Shown here piece after piece: positions 25,478-37,635 of a stretch of DNA of 44,542 nt; the stretch's first letter is position 1; each line of letters begins with the position of its first letter. The notes below the pieces were generated by a model. The model had not been told where the DNA came from and made no database searches. It saw nothing but the letters and a program-made list of their open reading frames with translations. The position numbers and the translations under genes were made by a program. The stretch covers positions 1 through 44,542 of the forward strand of contig NZ_CABVGX010000049.1 of the NCBI RefSeq assembly GCF_902497625.1, given 5' to 3'. This DNA is from Pseudomonas fluorescens. Its GTDB lineage: Bacteria; Pseudomonadota; Gammaproteobacteria; Pseudomonadales; Pseudomonadaceae.

Positions 25478-25506
25478 AGTCTAAAGAGGATCTTGCCCCC
25501 AGTCAA
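25478..25506 (-). promoter_or_regulatory. str operon promoter (sigma70)
   Basis: On the minus strand TTGACT (25506-25501), 17-base spacer, TAGACT (25483-25478). It lies in the 216-base rpoC-rpsL gap, 97 bases past the rpoC stop. No convincing terminator follows rpoC, so read-through from rpoBC may add to this promoter. Confidence 0.8.
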
Positions 25507-25602
25507 GGCAAGGCCCCGACGCCTCCACTCATCCAACCTCGACAAATCGTCTCGATTCGATGAACGGAGCGGCCAGGGCCTTACGCTCATTTATTGCAGA
25601 AC

Positions 25603-28600
25603 TCAGTTACCGCTTGAGTTCAGCGCTTCGGTCAGTGCAGCTTCCACTTCACTGGCGCTTACGCGCAGCGGCTTGTCTGCTTCACGACGACGCTTACGCT
25701 CGCTGTGATAAGCCAAACCGGTACCGGCCGGGATCAGACGACCCACGACCACGTTCTCTTTCAGGCCGCGCAGATAATCGCGCTTGCCGGTTACCGCCGC
25801 TTCGGTCAGTACACGAGTGGTTTCCTGGAAGGAAGCCGCCGAGATGAACGATTCGGTGGACAACGACGCCTTGGTGATACCCAGCAACACGCGAGTGAAC
25901 TTGGAAACGAATTTCTCGTCGCCAGCCAGACGCTCGTTCTCTACCAGAACGTGAGTCAATTCCATCTGGTCGCCCTTGATGAAAGTGGAATCGCCGGATT
26001 CAGCAATTTCAACTTTACGCAGCATCTGACGCAGGATGGTCTCGATGTGCTTATCGTTGATCTTCACGCCTTGCAGACGATATACGTCCTGGATCTCGTT
26101 CACGATGTACTTGGCCAGCGCACTCACACCCAGCAGACGCAGGATGTCGTGTGGATCGCTCGGGCCGTCGGAGATAACTTCGCCGCGGTTTACCTGTTCG
26201 CCTTCGAAGACGTTCAGGTGGCGCCACTTCGGAATCAGCTCTTCGTACGGATCGGTACCGTCGTTCGGGGTAATGACCAGACGGCGCTTGCCTTTGGTCT
26301 CTTTACCGAACGCGATGGTGCCGCTGACTTCAGCCAGGATCGAGGCTTCTTTCGGACGACGTGCTTCGAACAAGTCGGCAACACGTGGCAGACCACCGGT
26401 GATGTCACGGGTCTTCGAAGTCTCTTGCGGGATACGAGCGATAACATCACCGATCGCAATCTTCGCGCCGTCCGCTACACCAACCAGGGCGTTAGCAGGC
26501 AGGAAGTACTGAGCAATTACGTCAGTACCCGGCAGCAAGAGATCCTTGCCATTGTCATCAACCATCTTCACAGCAGGACGGATATCTTTACCGGCAGCTG
26601 GACGGTCTTTGGCGTCGAGGACTTCAATGTTGGTCATACCGGTCAATTCGTCAGTCTGACGCTTGATCGTGATGCCTTCTTCCATGCCCACGTAGGTCAC
26701 GGTACCTTTCATCTCGGTAACGATTGGGTGAGTGTGCGGATCCCACTTGGCCACGATTGCGCCAGCGTCGACCTTGTCACCTTCCTTAACCGAGATCACA
26801 GCACCGTACGGCAGCTTGTAACGCTCACGCTCACGACCGAAGTCATCAGCGATTGCCAGCTCACCGGAACGGGACACAGCAACCAGGCAACCATCCACTC
26901 GCTCAACGTGCTTCAGGTTATGCAGACGAACGGTACCGCCATTCTTCACCTGAACGCTGTCAGCTGCGGAGGTCCGGCTTGCCGCACCACCAATGTGGAA
27001 CGTACGCATGGTCAGCTGGGTACCCGGCTCACCGATGGACTGGGCAGCGATAACGCCGACCGCTTCACCGATGTTCACCTGGTGACCACGGGCCAGATCA
27101 CGGCCGTAGCACTTGGCGCAAATGCCGTAGCGGGTTTCGCAGCTGATCGGCGAACGCACGATCACTTCATCGATGCTGTTCAGCTCGATGAACTCGACCC
27201 ACTTCTCGTCTACCAGAGTGCCACCAGGAACGATGACTTCTTCGGTACCCGGCTTGAACACGTCACGAGCAATGACACGACCCAATACGCGCTCACCCAG
27301 CGGCTCGACAACGTCACCGCCTTCAATGTGCGGAGTCATTACCAGGCCATGTTCGGTGCCGCAATCGATCTCGGTCACAACCAGATCCTGCGCCACGTCT
27401 ACCAGACGACGAGTCAGGTAACCGGAGTTCGCAGTTTTCAGTGCGGTATCCGCCAAACCTTTACGAGCACCGTGAGTGGAGATGAAGTACTGAAGTACGC
27501 TCAAACCTTCACGGAAGTTCGCAGTAATCGGCGTTTCGATGATGGAACCGTCCGGCTTGGCCATCAGGCCACGCATACCGGCGAGCTGACGGATCTGCGC
27601 AGCAGAACCCCGTGCGCCCGAGTCGGCCATCATGTACATCGAGTTGAAGGACTCTTGGTCGACTTCGACGCCATGACGGTCGATGACTTTCTCTTTCGAG
27701 AGGTTGGCCATCATCGCCTTGGAAACTTCGTCGTTCGCCTTGGACCAAAGGTCGATCACTTTGTTGTACTTCTCGCCCTGGGTTACCAGGCCGGAGGCGT
27801 ACTGACTTTCGATCTCTTTCACTTCATCGGTTGCAGCATTGATGATGCGGGCTTTTTCATCCGGGATAACGAAGTCGTTAACACCGATGGAAACGCCGGA
27901 GATGGTCGAATAGGCAAAACCGGTGTACATCAACTGGTCAGCGAAGATCACGGTCTCTTTCAAACCAACCACGCGGTAGCACTGGTTGATCAGCTTGGAG
28001 ATCGCCTTTTTCTTCATCGGCTGGTTAACGACGTCGTAGGACAGGCCAGGTGGAACAACCTGGAACAACAGCGCACGACCGACGGTTGTGTCGACGATAC
28101 GGGTGTTCTTGACGCTGCCACCATCACGATCGTTGACGGTTTCGTGGATGCGGACTTTGACCTTGGCGTGCAGTGCGGCTTCGCCGGCACGGAACACACG
28201 GTCAACTTCCTGCAGATCCGCGAACACACGACCTTCGCCCTTGGCGTTGATCGCTTCACGAGTCATGTAGTACAGACCCAATACAACGTCCTGCGAAGGA
28301 ACGATGATTGGCTCACCGTTGGCTGGCGACAGAATGTTGTTGGTCGACATCATCAACGCGCGCGCTTCCAACTGGGCTTCCAGTGTCAGCGGTACGTGCA
28401 CGGCCATTTGGTCGCCGTCGAAGTCGGCGTTGTACGCGGCGCAGACCAGAGGGTGCAGCTGGATAGCCTTACCTTCGATCAGTACCGGTTCAAACGCCTG
28501 GATACCCAGACGGTGAAGGGTCGGTGCACGGTTGAGGAGAACCGGGTGTTCACGGATCACTTCAGCGAGCACGTCCCAAACCTCAGGCAGCTCGCGCTCG

Positions 28601-29802
28601 ACCATCTTCTTGGCAGCTTTGATGGTGGTCGCGAGACCACGCATTTCCAGCTTGCCGAAAATGAACGGCTTGAACAGCTCGAGGGCCATTTTCTTCGGCA
28701 GACCGCACTGGTGCAGACGCAGGGTCGGACCAACGGTAATTACCGAACGACCGGAGTAGTCAACACGCTTACCGAGCAAGTTCTGACGGAAACGACCCTG
28801 CTTACCCTTGATCATGTCAGCCAGGGATTTCAGAGGACGCTTGTTCGAACCGGTGATAGCGCGACCACGACGACCGTTGTCGAGCAGTGCATCGACAGCT
28901 TCCTGCAACATACGCTTTTCGTTGCGAACGATGATGTCCGGAGCGGACAGATCGAGCAGACGCTTCAAGCGGTTGTTACGGTTGATCACTCGACGATACA
29001 GATCGTTGAGGTCGGAAGTCGCGAAGCGACCGCCATCCAGCGGGACCAGTGGACGCAGATCCGGCGGCAGAACCGGCAGAACGGTGAGCACCATCCATTC
29101 TGGAAGGTTGCCGGAACCCTGGAAGGCTTCCATCAACTTCAGACGCTTGGACAGCTTCTTGATTTTGGTTTCGGAGTTGGTTTGCGGAATTTCTTCACGC
29201 AGGCGGCCAATCTCGTGCTCCAGGTCGATAGCGTGCAGCAGTTCGCGGACAGCTTCGGCACCCATGCGGGCATCGAAATCGTCGCCGAACTCTTCCAGCG
29301 CTTCGAAGTACTGCTCGTCGTTCAGCAACTGACCTTTTTCAAGGGTGGTCATGCCCGGATCGATAACGACATAGCTCTCGAAGTAGAGAACGCGTTCGAT
29401 ATCACGCAGGGTCATGTCCATCAGCAAGCCGATACGCGACGGCAGCGATTTCAGGAACCAGATGTGGGCAACTGGCGAAGCCAGTTCGATGTGCGCCATG
29501 CGCTCACGACGAACCTTGGCCAGCGCGACTTCAACGCCGCACTTCTCGCAGATCACGCCACGGTGCTTCAAGCGCTTGTACTTACCGCACAGGCACTCGT
29601 AATCCTTTACCGGGCCAAAGATCTTGGCGCAGAACAGGCCGTCACGTTCAGGTTTAAACGTACGGTAGTTGATGGTTTCCGGCTTTTTAACTTCACCGAA
29701 CGACCACGAACGGATCATCTCAGGCGATGCCAATCCAATACGGATGGCGTCGAACTCTTCGACTTGACCCTGGTTTTTCAGCAAATTCAGTAGGTCTTTC
29801 AA
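25603..29802 (-). CDS. rpoC: RNA polymerase beta' subunit (TTG start)
   Basis: A 1399-residue catalytic subunit of RNA polymerase. The N-terminal zinc finger (CLCGKYKRLKHRGVICEKCG), the Mg-binding active-site motif NADFDGDQMAVHVP, and a second zinc cluster (CETRYGICAKCYGRDLA) are intact. The start codon is TTG at 29802-29800, with AGGAGG seven bases upstream; the predicted N-terminus KDLLNLLKNQGQVEEFDAI matches the family exactly, and no ATG fits. A 64-base gap with a perfect hairpin separates it from rpoB. Confidence 0.98.
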   Translation of the reverse strand: MKDLLNLLKNQGQVEEFDAIRIGLASPEMIRSWSFGEVKKPETINYRTFKPERDGLFCAKIFGPVKDYECLCGKYKRLKHRGVICEKCGVEVALAKVRRERMAHIELASPVAHIWFLKSLPSRIGLLMDMTLRDIERVLYFESYVVIDPGMTTLEKGQLLNDEQYFEALEEFGDDFDARMGAEAVRELLHAIDLEHEIGRLREEIPQTNSETKIKKLSKRLKLMEAFQGSGNLPEWMVLTVLPVLPPDLRPLVPLDGGRFATSDLNDLYRRVINRNNRLKRLLDLSAPDIIVRNEKRMLQEAVDALLDNGRRGRAITGSNKRPLKSLADMIKGKQGRFRQNLLGKRVDYSGRSVITVGPTLRLHQCGLPKKMALELFKPFIFGKLEMRGLATTIKAAKKMVERELPEVWDVLAEVIREHPVLLNRAPTLHRLGIQAFEPVLIEGKAIQLHPLVCAAYNADFDGDQMAVHVPLTLEAQLEARALMMSTNNILSPANGEPIIVPSQDVVLGLYYMTREAINAKGEGRVFADLQEVDRVFRAGEAALHAKVKVRIHETVNDRDGGSVKNTRIVDTTVGRALLFQVVPPGLSYDVVNQPMKKKAISKLINQCYRVVGLKETVIFADQLMYTGFAYSTISGVSIGVNDFVIPDEKARIINAATDEVKEIESQYASGLVTQGEKYNKVIDLWSKANDEVSKAMMANLSKEKVIDRHGVEVDQESFNSMYMMADSGARGSAAQIRQLAGMRGLMAKPDGSIIETPITANFREGLSVLQYFISTHGARKGLADTALKTANSGYLTRRLVDVAQDLVVTEIDCGTEHGLVMTPHIEGGDVVEPLGERVLGRVIARDVFKPGTEEVIVPGGTLVDEKWVEFIELNSIDEVIVRSPISCETRYGICAKCYGRDLARGHQVNIGEAVGVIAAQSIGEPGTQLTMRTFHIGGAASRTSAADSVQVKNGGTVRLHNLKHVERVDGCLVAVSRSGELAIADDFGRERERYKLPYGAVISVKEGDKVDAGAIVAKWDPHTHPIVTEMKGTVTYVGMEEGITIKRQTDELTGMTNIEVLDAKDRPAAGKDIRPAVKMVDDNGKDLLLPGTDVIAQYFLPANALVGVADGAKIAIGDVIARIPQETSKTRDITGGLPRVADLFEARRPKEASILAEVSGTIAFGKETKGKRRLVITPNDGTDPYEELIPKWRHLNVFEGEQVNRGEVISDGPSDPHDILRLLGVSALAKYIVNEIQDVYRLQGVKINDKHIETILRQMLRKVEIAESGDSTFIKGDQMELTHVLVENERLAGDEKFVSKFTRVLLGITKASLSTESFISAASFQETTRVLTEAAVTGKRDYLRGLKENVVVGRLIPAGTGLAYHSERKRRREADKPLRVSASEVEAALTEALNSSGN

Positions 29803-29824
29803 GGCCTTTCCTCCTGGCGGAGCA

Positions 29825-29851
29825 GAGAGCGGGCAATCCTGCCCCGCTCTC
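29825..29851 (-). other. Hairpin between rpoB and rpoC
   Basis: A perfect 9-bp stem (GAGAGCGGG at 29825-29833 with 29843-29851) with a 9-base loop; an alternative register pairs GGGCA with TGCCC. There is no T run. It sits directly before the rpoC Shine-Dalgarno, so RNA processing or translational tuning is more likely than termination. Confidence 0.65.
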
Positions 29852-29866
29852 GATTCGCGTCACGTG

Positions 29867-33940
<4,074 letters not shown>

Positions 33941-34085
33941 CAGCGTTCCCCAGCTTGGTCACCTGCTTGTTTGGCCCCTCCCGACGGGAGCAGCCAGAAA
34001 ATCGTGCAAACCCCATGGTTTGCGCCACCGCATCGGGTGGTTACAGCTCGCTACCGGCACCGACCCAGTCGGCAGCCAATAACGG

Positions 34086-34114
34086 AAAAAGGCCGGTGGC
34101 AAGAGCCACCAGCC
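34086..34114 (-). terminator. Attenuator-like terminator between rplL and rpoB
   Basis: On the minus strand a 10-bp stem with one G-T pair (GGCTGGTGGC / GCCACCGGCC, 34091-34114), a 4-base loop and five Ts. It lies 46 bases past the rplL stop, where partial terminators set the ribosomal protein to polymerase ratio in E. coli. Three shorter hairpins follow in the leader: 34025-34040, 34006-34023 (7 bp) and 33978-33990 (5 bp). Confidence 0.85.
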
Positions 34115-34160
34115 ATCAGCCTTTCGCTTAACGCTCGGGCTGGAGGTGCAAAGTCGATGC

Positions 34161-34526
34161 TTACTTCAGCTCGACTTTAGCGCCTGCTTCTTCCAGAGTG
34201 GCTTTTGCTTTGTCAGCTGCGTCTTTCGATACAGCTTCCAGAACGATGCCAGGAGCGCCGTCAACTACTGCCTTGGCTTCTTTCAGGCCCAGACCGGTCA
34301 GTTCACGTACTGCCTTGATCACGTTAACTTTCTTCTCGCCAGCTTCGGTCAGCATGACGTTGAATTCAGTTTGTTCTTCAACAACGGCAGCAACAGCAGC
34401 TGGACCAGCGGAAGCAGCGGCAGCAGAAACGCCGAACTTCTCTTCCATGGCCTTGATCAGCTCAACGATTTCCAGAACGGATTTTTCGCCGATTGCTTCG
34501 ATGATTTGGTCGTTAGTCAGAGACAT
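34161..34526 (-). CDS. rplL: 50S ribosomal protein L7/L12
   Basis: A 121-residue stalk protein that recruits translational GTPases. The N-terminal dimer domain (IIEAIGEKSVLEIVELIKAM) is followed by an Ala-rich hinge (about residues 35-50) and the C-terminal domain with KVNVIKAVRELTGLGLKEAK. The gene follows rplJ by 80 bases. Confidence 0.98.
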   Translation of the reverse strand: MSLTNDQIIEAIGEKSVLEIVELIKAMEEKFGVSAAAASAGPAAVAAVVEEQTEFNVMLTEAGEKKVNVIKAVRELTGLGLKEAKAVVDGAPGIVLEAVSKDAADKAKATLEEAGAKVELK

Positions 34527-34606
34527 GACTATAAATTCCTGTATTGGGGTGACAGCCTACGCGGCCATCGAAATAAACAATAAACGCTGAAAGGAGTCGC
34601 TCAGCC

Positions 34607-35107
34607 TTAGGCTGCGGCAGCTTCTTTCTGGTCGCGAAGGGCCGCCAGAGTACGAGCCAATTTGCTGGTTGCGCCTTGAATCACGCTCATCAGCTGAGAA
34701 ATTGCTTCGTCACGGGTCGGCAGACTTGCCAGTACGTCGATCTGATTAGCTGCGAGGAACTTGCCCTCGAACGCAGCTGCCTTGATCTCGAACTTATCCT
34801 GACCTTTTGCGAATTCCTTGAAGATACGAGCAGCAGCGCCCGGATGATCTTTGGAGAATGCAATCAAGGTCGGGCCAGTGAACACGTCGTTGAGCACGTC
34901 ATATTGAGTGCCAGCAACGGCGCGCTTGAGCAGGGTGTTACGTACAACACGTACGTAAACGCCAGCTTCACGAGCCTCTTTACGGAGTCCGGTCATAGCG
35001 CCAACTGTCACGCCGCGGGCATCAGCCACAACAGCAGACAGGGCAACATTGGCAGCCTCGTTGACTTCAGCGACGATGGCCTTCTTGTCTTCGAGTTTAA
35101 TTGCCAC
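34607..35107 (-). CDS. rplJ: 50S ribosomal protein L10 (GTG start)
   Basis: A 166-residue protein that anchors L7/L12 dimers to the ribosome. MAIKLEDKKAIVAEVNEAAN and VRVVRNTLLKRAVAGTQYDV are diagnostic. The start is GTG at 35107-35105, with AGGAG eight bases upstream. The 198-base leader upstream is the usual place for L10 autoregulation. Confidence 0.97.
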   Translation of the reverse strand: MAIKLEDKKAIVAEVNEAANVALSAVVADARGVTVGAMTGLRKEAREAGVYVRVVRNTLLKRAVAGTQYDVLNDVFTGPTLIAFSKDHPGAAARIFKEFAKGQDKFEIKAAAFEGKFLAANQIDVLASLPTRDEAISQLMSVIQGATSKLARTLAALRDQKEAAAA

Positions 35108-35275
35108 GGGTTTAACTCCTGCTTGTTACCGTTTCATCCAACCGAAGCCGGATGTCGTTTTGGTGTCTGATTCGGTAAGGAACCGGGAGCACCATCTGCG
35201 TAGGCTTGAGGTTTAAGACTTTCGTCGCCTACGGTCTTGGATAGCCCCCGCCAGGCAGGGACCCCAATCTTTCAA
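35108..35275 (-). promoter_or_regulatory. Probable L10 autoregulatory leader upstream of rplJ
   Basis: A 168-base leader with several short complementary segments, including GTAGGC / GCCTAC flanking an unpaired region rich in AAGTCTTAA, as in L10 leaders of gamma-proteobacteria. I identify it by position and this partial likeness only; a covariance-model search is needed to confirm. No clear promoter is visible in it. Confidence 0.5.
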
Positions 35276-35297
35276 TTGGCGCAATCGCTTGCGCCAA
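35276..35297 (-). other. Perfect hairpin just after rplA
   Basis: A 9-bp perfect stem (TTGGCGCAA at 35276-35284 with 35289-35297) capped by a GCGA (GNRA) tetraloop, eight bases after the rplA stop. There is no T run after it on the minus strand, so 3'-end protection or RNase III processing is more likely than termination. Confidence 0.7.
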
Positions 35298-35305
35298 CCT
35301 GTGTC

Positions 35306-36001
35306 TTACGCGTCGAGCGAGCCTTGGTCGATGACCAGACCTGGACCCATGGTGGTGCTCAGGGTAACGCGCTTGACGTAGATACCTTTCGAGGAAGCTG
35401 GCTTGATACGCTTCAGATCAGCGATCAGGGCTTCAACGTTTTCCTTCAGCTTGACGGCATCAAAGCCGACCTTGCCAACGGAGGTATGGATGATGCCGTT
35501 TTTGTCGGTGCGATAACGAACCTGACCAGCCTTGGCGTTTTTAACCGCGGTGGCTACGTCTGGCGTTACGGTGCCGACTTTAGGGTTAGGCATCAGACCA
35601 CGTGGACCGAGGATCTGACCCAACTGACCCACAACGCGCATGGCATCCGGGGATGCGATAACGACGTCATAGTTCAGGTCGCCGCCTTTCATTTCGGCAG
35701 CCAGATCGTCCATACCTACACGGTCAGCGCCGGCAGCCAGAGCGGCCTCAGCAGCTGGACCCTGGGTGAACACGGCAACGCGAACGGTCTTGCCAGTGCC
35801 GTGTGGCAGCACGGTAGCGCTACGAACGACCTGATCAGATTTACGCGGGTCAACGCCCAGGTTCACGGCAACGTCGAACGACTCGCTGAACTTGACGGTC
35901 GACAGCTCAGCCAGCAGAGCGGCAGCGTCTACAAAGTTGTAGGACTTGCCTGCTTCGATTTTGCCGGCGATAGCCTTTTGACGCTTGGTCAACTTAGCCA
36001 T
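35306..36001 (-). CDS. rplA: 50S ribosomal protein L1
   Basis: A 231-residue protein of the L1 stalk and, in E. coli, translational repressor of rplKA. MAKLTKRQKAIAGKIEAGKS and GPRGLMPNPKVGTVTPDVA are diagnostic. Its ATG shares one base with the rplK stop (TAATG), implying coupled translation. Confidence 0.98.
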   Translation of the reverse strand: MAKLTKRQKAIAGKIEAGKSYNFVDAAALLAELSTVKFSESFDVAVNLGVDPRKSDQVVRSATVLPHGTGKTVRVAVFTQGPAAEAALAAGADRVGMDDLAAEMKGGDLNYDVVIASPDAMRVVGQLGQILGPRGLMPNPKVGTVTPDVATAVKNAKAGQVRYRTDKNGIIHTSVGKVGFDAVKLKENVEALIADLKRIKPASSKGIYVKRVTLSTTMGPGLVIDQGSLDA

Positions 36002-36432
36002 TACACACCCTCCACGTTAAGGCCCATGCTACGAGCAGAACCGGCGATAGTGCGCACGGCTGCATCCATATCAGCTGCAGTCAGATCCGCGTTTTTGGTT
36101 TTCGCGATTTCTTCCAGCTGAGCACGGGTTACAGTGCCAACCTTAACGGTGTTCGGACGAGCGGAACCGCTAGTCAGACCGGCCGCCTTCTTCAGCAGAA
36201 CCGAAGCAGGGGTGGATTTGGTTTCGAAAGTGAAGCTACGGTCGCTGTAGACAGTGATGATCACTGGAGTCGGCAGGCCTGGCTCAATACCCTGGGTGCG
36301 GGCGTTGAAAGCTTTGCAGAATTCCATGATGTTCACGCCGTGCTGACCCAGTGCAGGACCAACAGGTGGGCTTGGGTTAGCCTGAGCGGCCTTCACTTGC
36401 AGCTTGATGTAAGCGGTAATCTTCTTGGCCAT
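36001..36432 (-). CDS. rplK: 50S ribosomal protein L11
   Basis: A 143-residue GTPase-centre protein, required for RelA activation and the target region of thiostrepton. MAKKITAYIKLQVKAAQANP and PSPPVGPALGQHGVNI are diagnostic. The start at 36432 fits the family; a TTG four codons upstream is in frame but not needed. Confidence 0.98.
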   Translation of the reverse strand: MAKKITAYIKLQVKAAQANPSPPVGPALGQHGVNIMEFCKAFNARTQGIEPGLPTPVIITVYSDRSFTFETKSTPASVLLKKAAGLTSGSARPNTVKVGTVTRAQLEEIAKTKNADLTAADMDAAVRTIAGSARSMGLNVEGV

Positions 36433-36505
36433 GAGGCACTCCAATTACGGGTTCGAACGCCTCGAAAGGCTCCCCGGTTACTTGCGCGTTTATCCCAGTG
36501 ACGAC

Positions 36506-36534
36506 AAAACCCCACAGCCTAGGGCTGCGGGGTT
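36506..36534 (-). terminator. Terminator-like hairpin between nusG and rplK
   Basis: A 12-position stem with one mismatch (AACCCCACAGCC at 36508-36519 with 36523-36534), a 3-base loop and a short T run (TTTTG). It starts 15 bases past the nusG stop. It may end part of the secE-nusG message; I see no clear rplK promoter after it, so read-through is expected. Confidence 0.7.
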
Positions 36535-36549
36535 GGGATGCATGTTCAG

Positions 36550-37083
36550 CTAGACCTTTTCGACCTGGCTGAACTCTAACTCTACCGGAGTAGAGCGACC
36601 GAAAATGAGCACTGCCACCTGGATCCGGCTCTTTTCGTAGTTAACCTCTTCAACCGTGCCGGTAAAATCGGCAAACGGCCCGTCGTTGACACGCACTGAC
36701 TCACCTGGCTCGAACAACGTCTTCGGCTTCGGCTTGTCGCTACCATCAGCAACACGACGCAGAATTGCTTCTGCCTCTTTATCTGTGATCGGTGCAGGCT
36801 TATCAGCAGTACCGCCGATGAAACCCATCACCCGAGGAGTATCCTTGACCAAGTGCCAAGTACCCTCGTTCATATCCATCTGGACCAGCACGTAACCTGG
36901 GAAGAACTTACGCTCGCTTTTGCGTTTCTGGCCATTACGCATTTCCACCACTTCTTCAGTGGGAACCAGAATTTCGCCGAAGCCATCTTCCATGCCAGCC
37001 AGCTTTACGCGCTCTACCAACGAGCGCATGACATGCTTCTCGTAACCGGAGTAAGCATGCACAACGTACCAACGCTTAGCCAC
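36550..37083 (-). CDS. nusG: Transcription termination/antitermination factor NusG (GTG start)
   Basis: A 177-residue protein linking RNA polymerase to Rho or to the ribosome (via S10). The NGN domain starts MAKRWYVVHAYSGYEKHVMR and the C-terminal KOW domain contains PGESVRVNDGPFADFTGTVE. The start is GTG at 37083-37081, with AAGGG about six bases upstream. It lies nine bases after secE. Confidence 0.97.
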   Translation of the reverse strand: MAKRWYVVHAYSGYEKHVMRSLVERVKLAGMEDGFGEILVPTEEVVEMRNGQKRKSERKFFPGYVLVQMDMNEGTWHLVKDTPRVMGFIGGTADKPAPITDKEAEAILRRVADGSDKPKPKTLFEPGESVRVNDGPFADFTGTVEEVNYEKSRIQVAVLIFGRSTPVELEFSQVEKV

Positions 37084-37092
37084 GGGACACCC

Positions 37093-37461
37093 TTAGCCGA
37101 CAATCAAGGAAACAAGCCAGCCGAGCAGGGAATCAAGACCCCACAACAGCAACGCCATTACCAGTACAACAGCCACAACAATCAAAGTGGTCTGCGTGGT
37201 TTCTTGGCGAGTTGGCCATACGACTTTACGAATCTCGGTGCGAGCTTCCTTAACCAGTACAAAGAAAGACTTGCCCTTGGCTGTCTGCAGGCCTACAAAG
37301 GCAGCTACAGCAGCAATGGCAAGCAATGCAAGTACGCGGTACAGGATCGGCGAAGCAGAGTAATACTGATTGCCAACAACGCCAACAACCACCAAAGCAA
37401 CTACTACTAGCCACTTGAGCAGATCGAAGCGAGAGCCTTGAGCTTCAGCTTTAGGAGTCAT
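37093..37461 (-). CDS. secE: Preprotein translocase subunit SecE
   Basis: A 122-residue inner-membrane protein that clamps SecY. There are two hydrophobic segments at about residues 15-31 and 38-58, the conserved amphipathic helix EARTEIRKVVWPTRQETTQT, then a third membrane segment to the C-terminus, so it is the long, three-helix form. It follows tRNA-Trp by 45 bases and precedes nusG. Confidence 0.97.
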   Translation of the reverse strand: MTPKAEAQGSRFDLLKWLVVVALVVVGVVGNQYYSASPILYRVLALLAIAAVAAFVGLQTAKGKSFFVLVKEARTEIRKVVWPTRQETTQTTLIVVAVVLVMALLLWGLDSLLGWLVSLIVG

Positions 37462-37506
37462 CTATGAAGATCCTGTGAAAAGAAAGCCAAACCCACCAAG
37501 TGAATC

Positions 37507-37582
37507 TGGCAGGTCAGGAGGGAATCGAACCCCCAACCTACGGTTTTGGAGACCGTCGCTCTGCCAATTGAGCTACTGACCT
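37507..37582 (-). tRNA. tRNA-Trp (CCA anticodon)
   Basis: A 76-base cloverleaf starting AGGTCAG and ending with an encoded CCA. The anticodon loop CTCCAAA places anticodon CCA at 37549-37547. TTCGATTC T-loop present. It lies between tufB and secE, as in E. coli. Confidence 0.97.
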
Positions 37583-37617
37583 AAAACAAAATCAGGCCGA
37601 CCATTATGCCGGCCTGA
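37583..37617 (-). terminator. Terminator-like hairpin between tufB and tRNA-Trp
   Basis: A perfect 8-bp stem (TCAGGCCG at 37592-37599 with 37610-37617), 10-base loop, and the tail TTTTGTTTT on the minus strand. It begins 19 bases after the tufB stop, and the T tail runs directly into the first base of tRNA-Trp. Confidence 0.8.
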
Positions 37618-37635
37618 AAAAGACATTACAACAAC

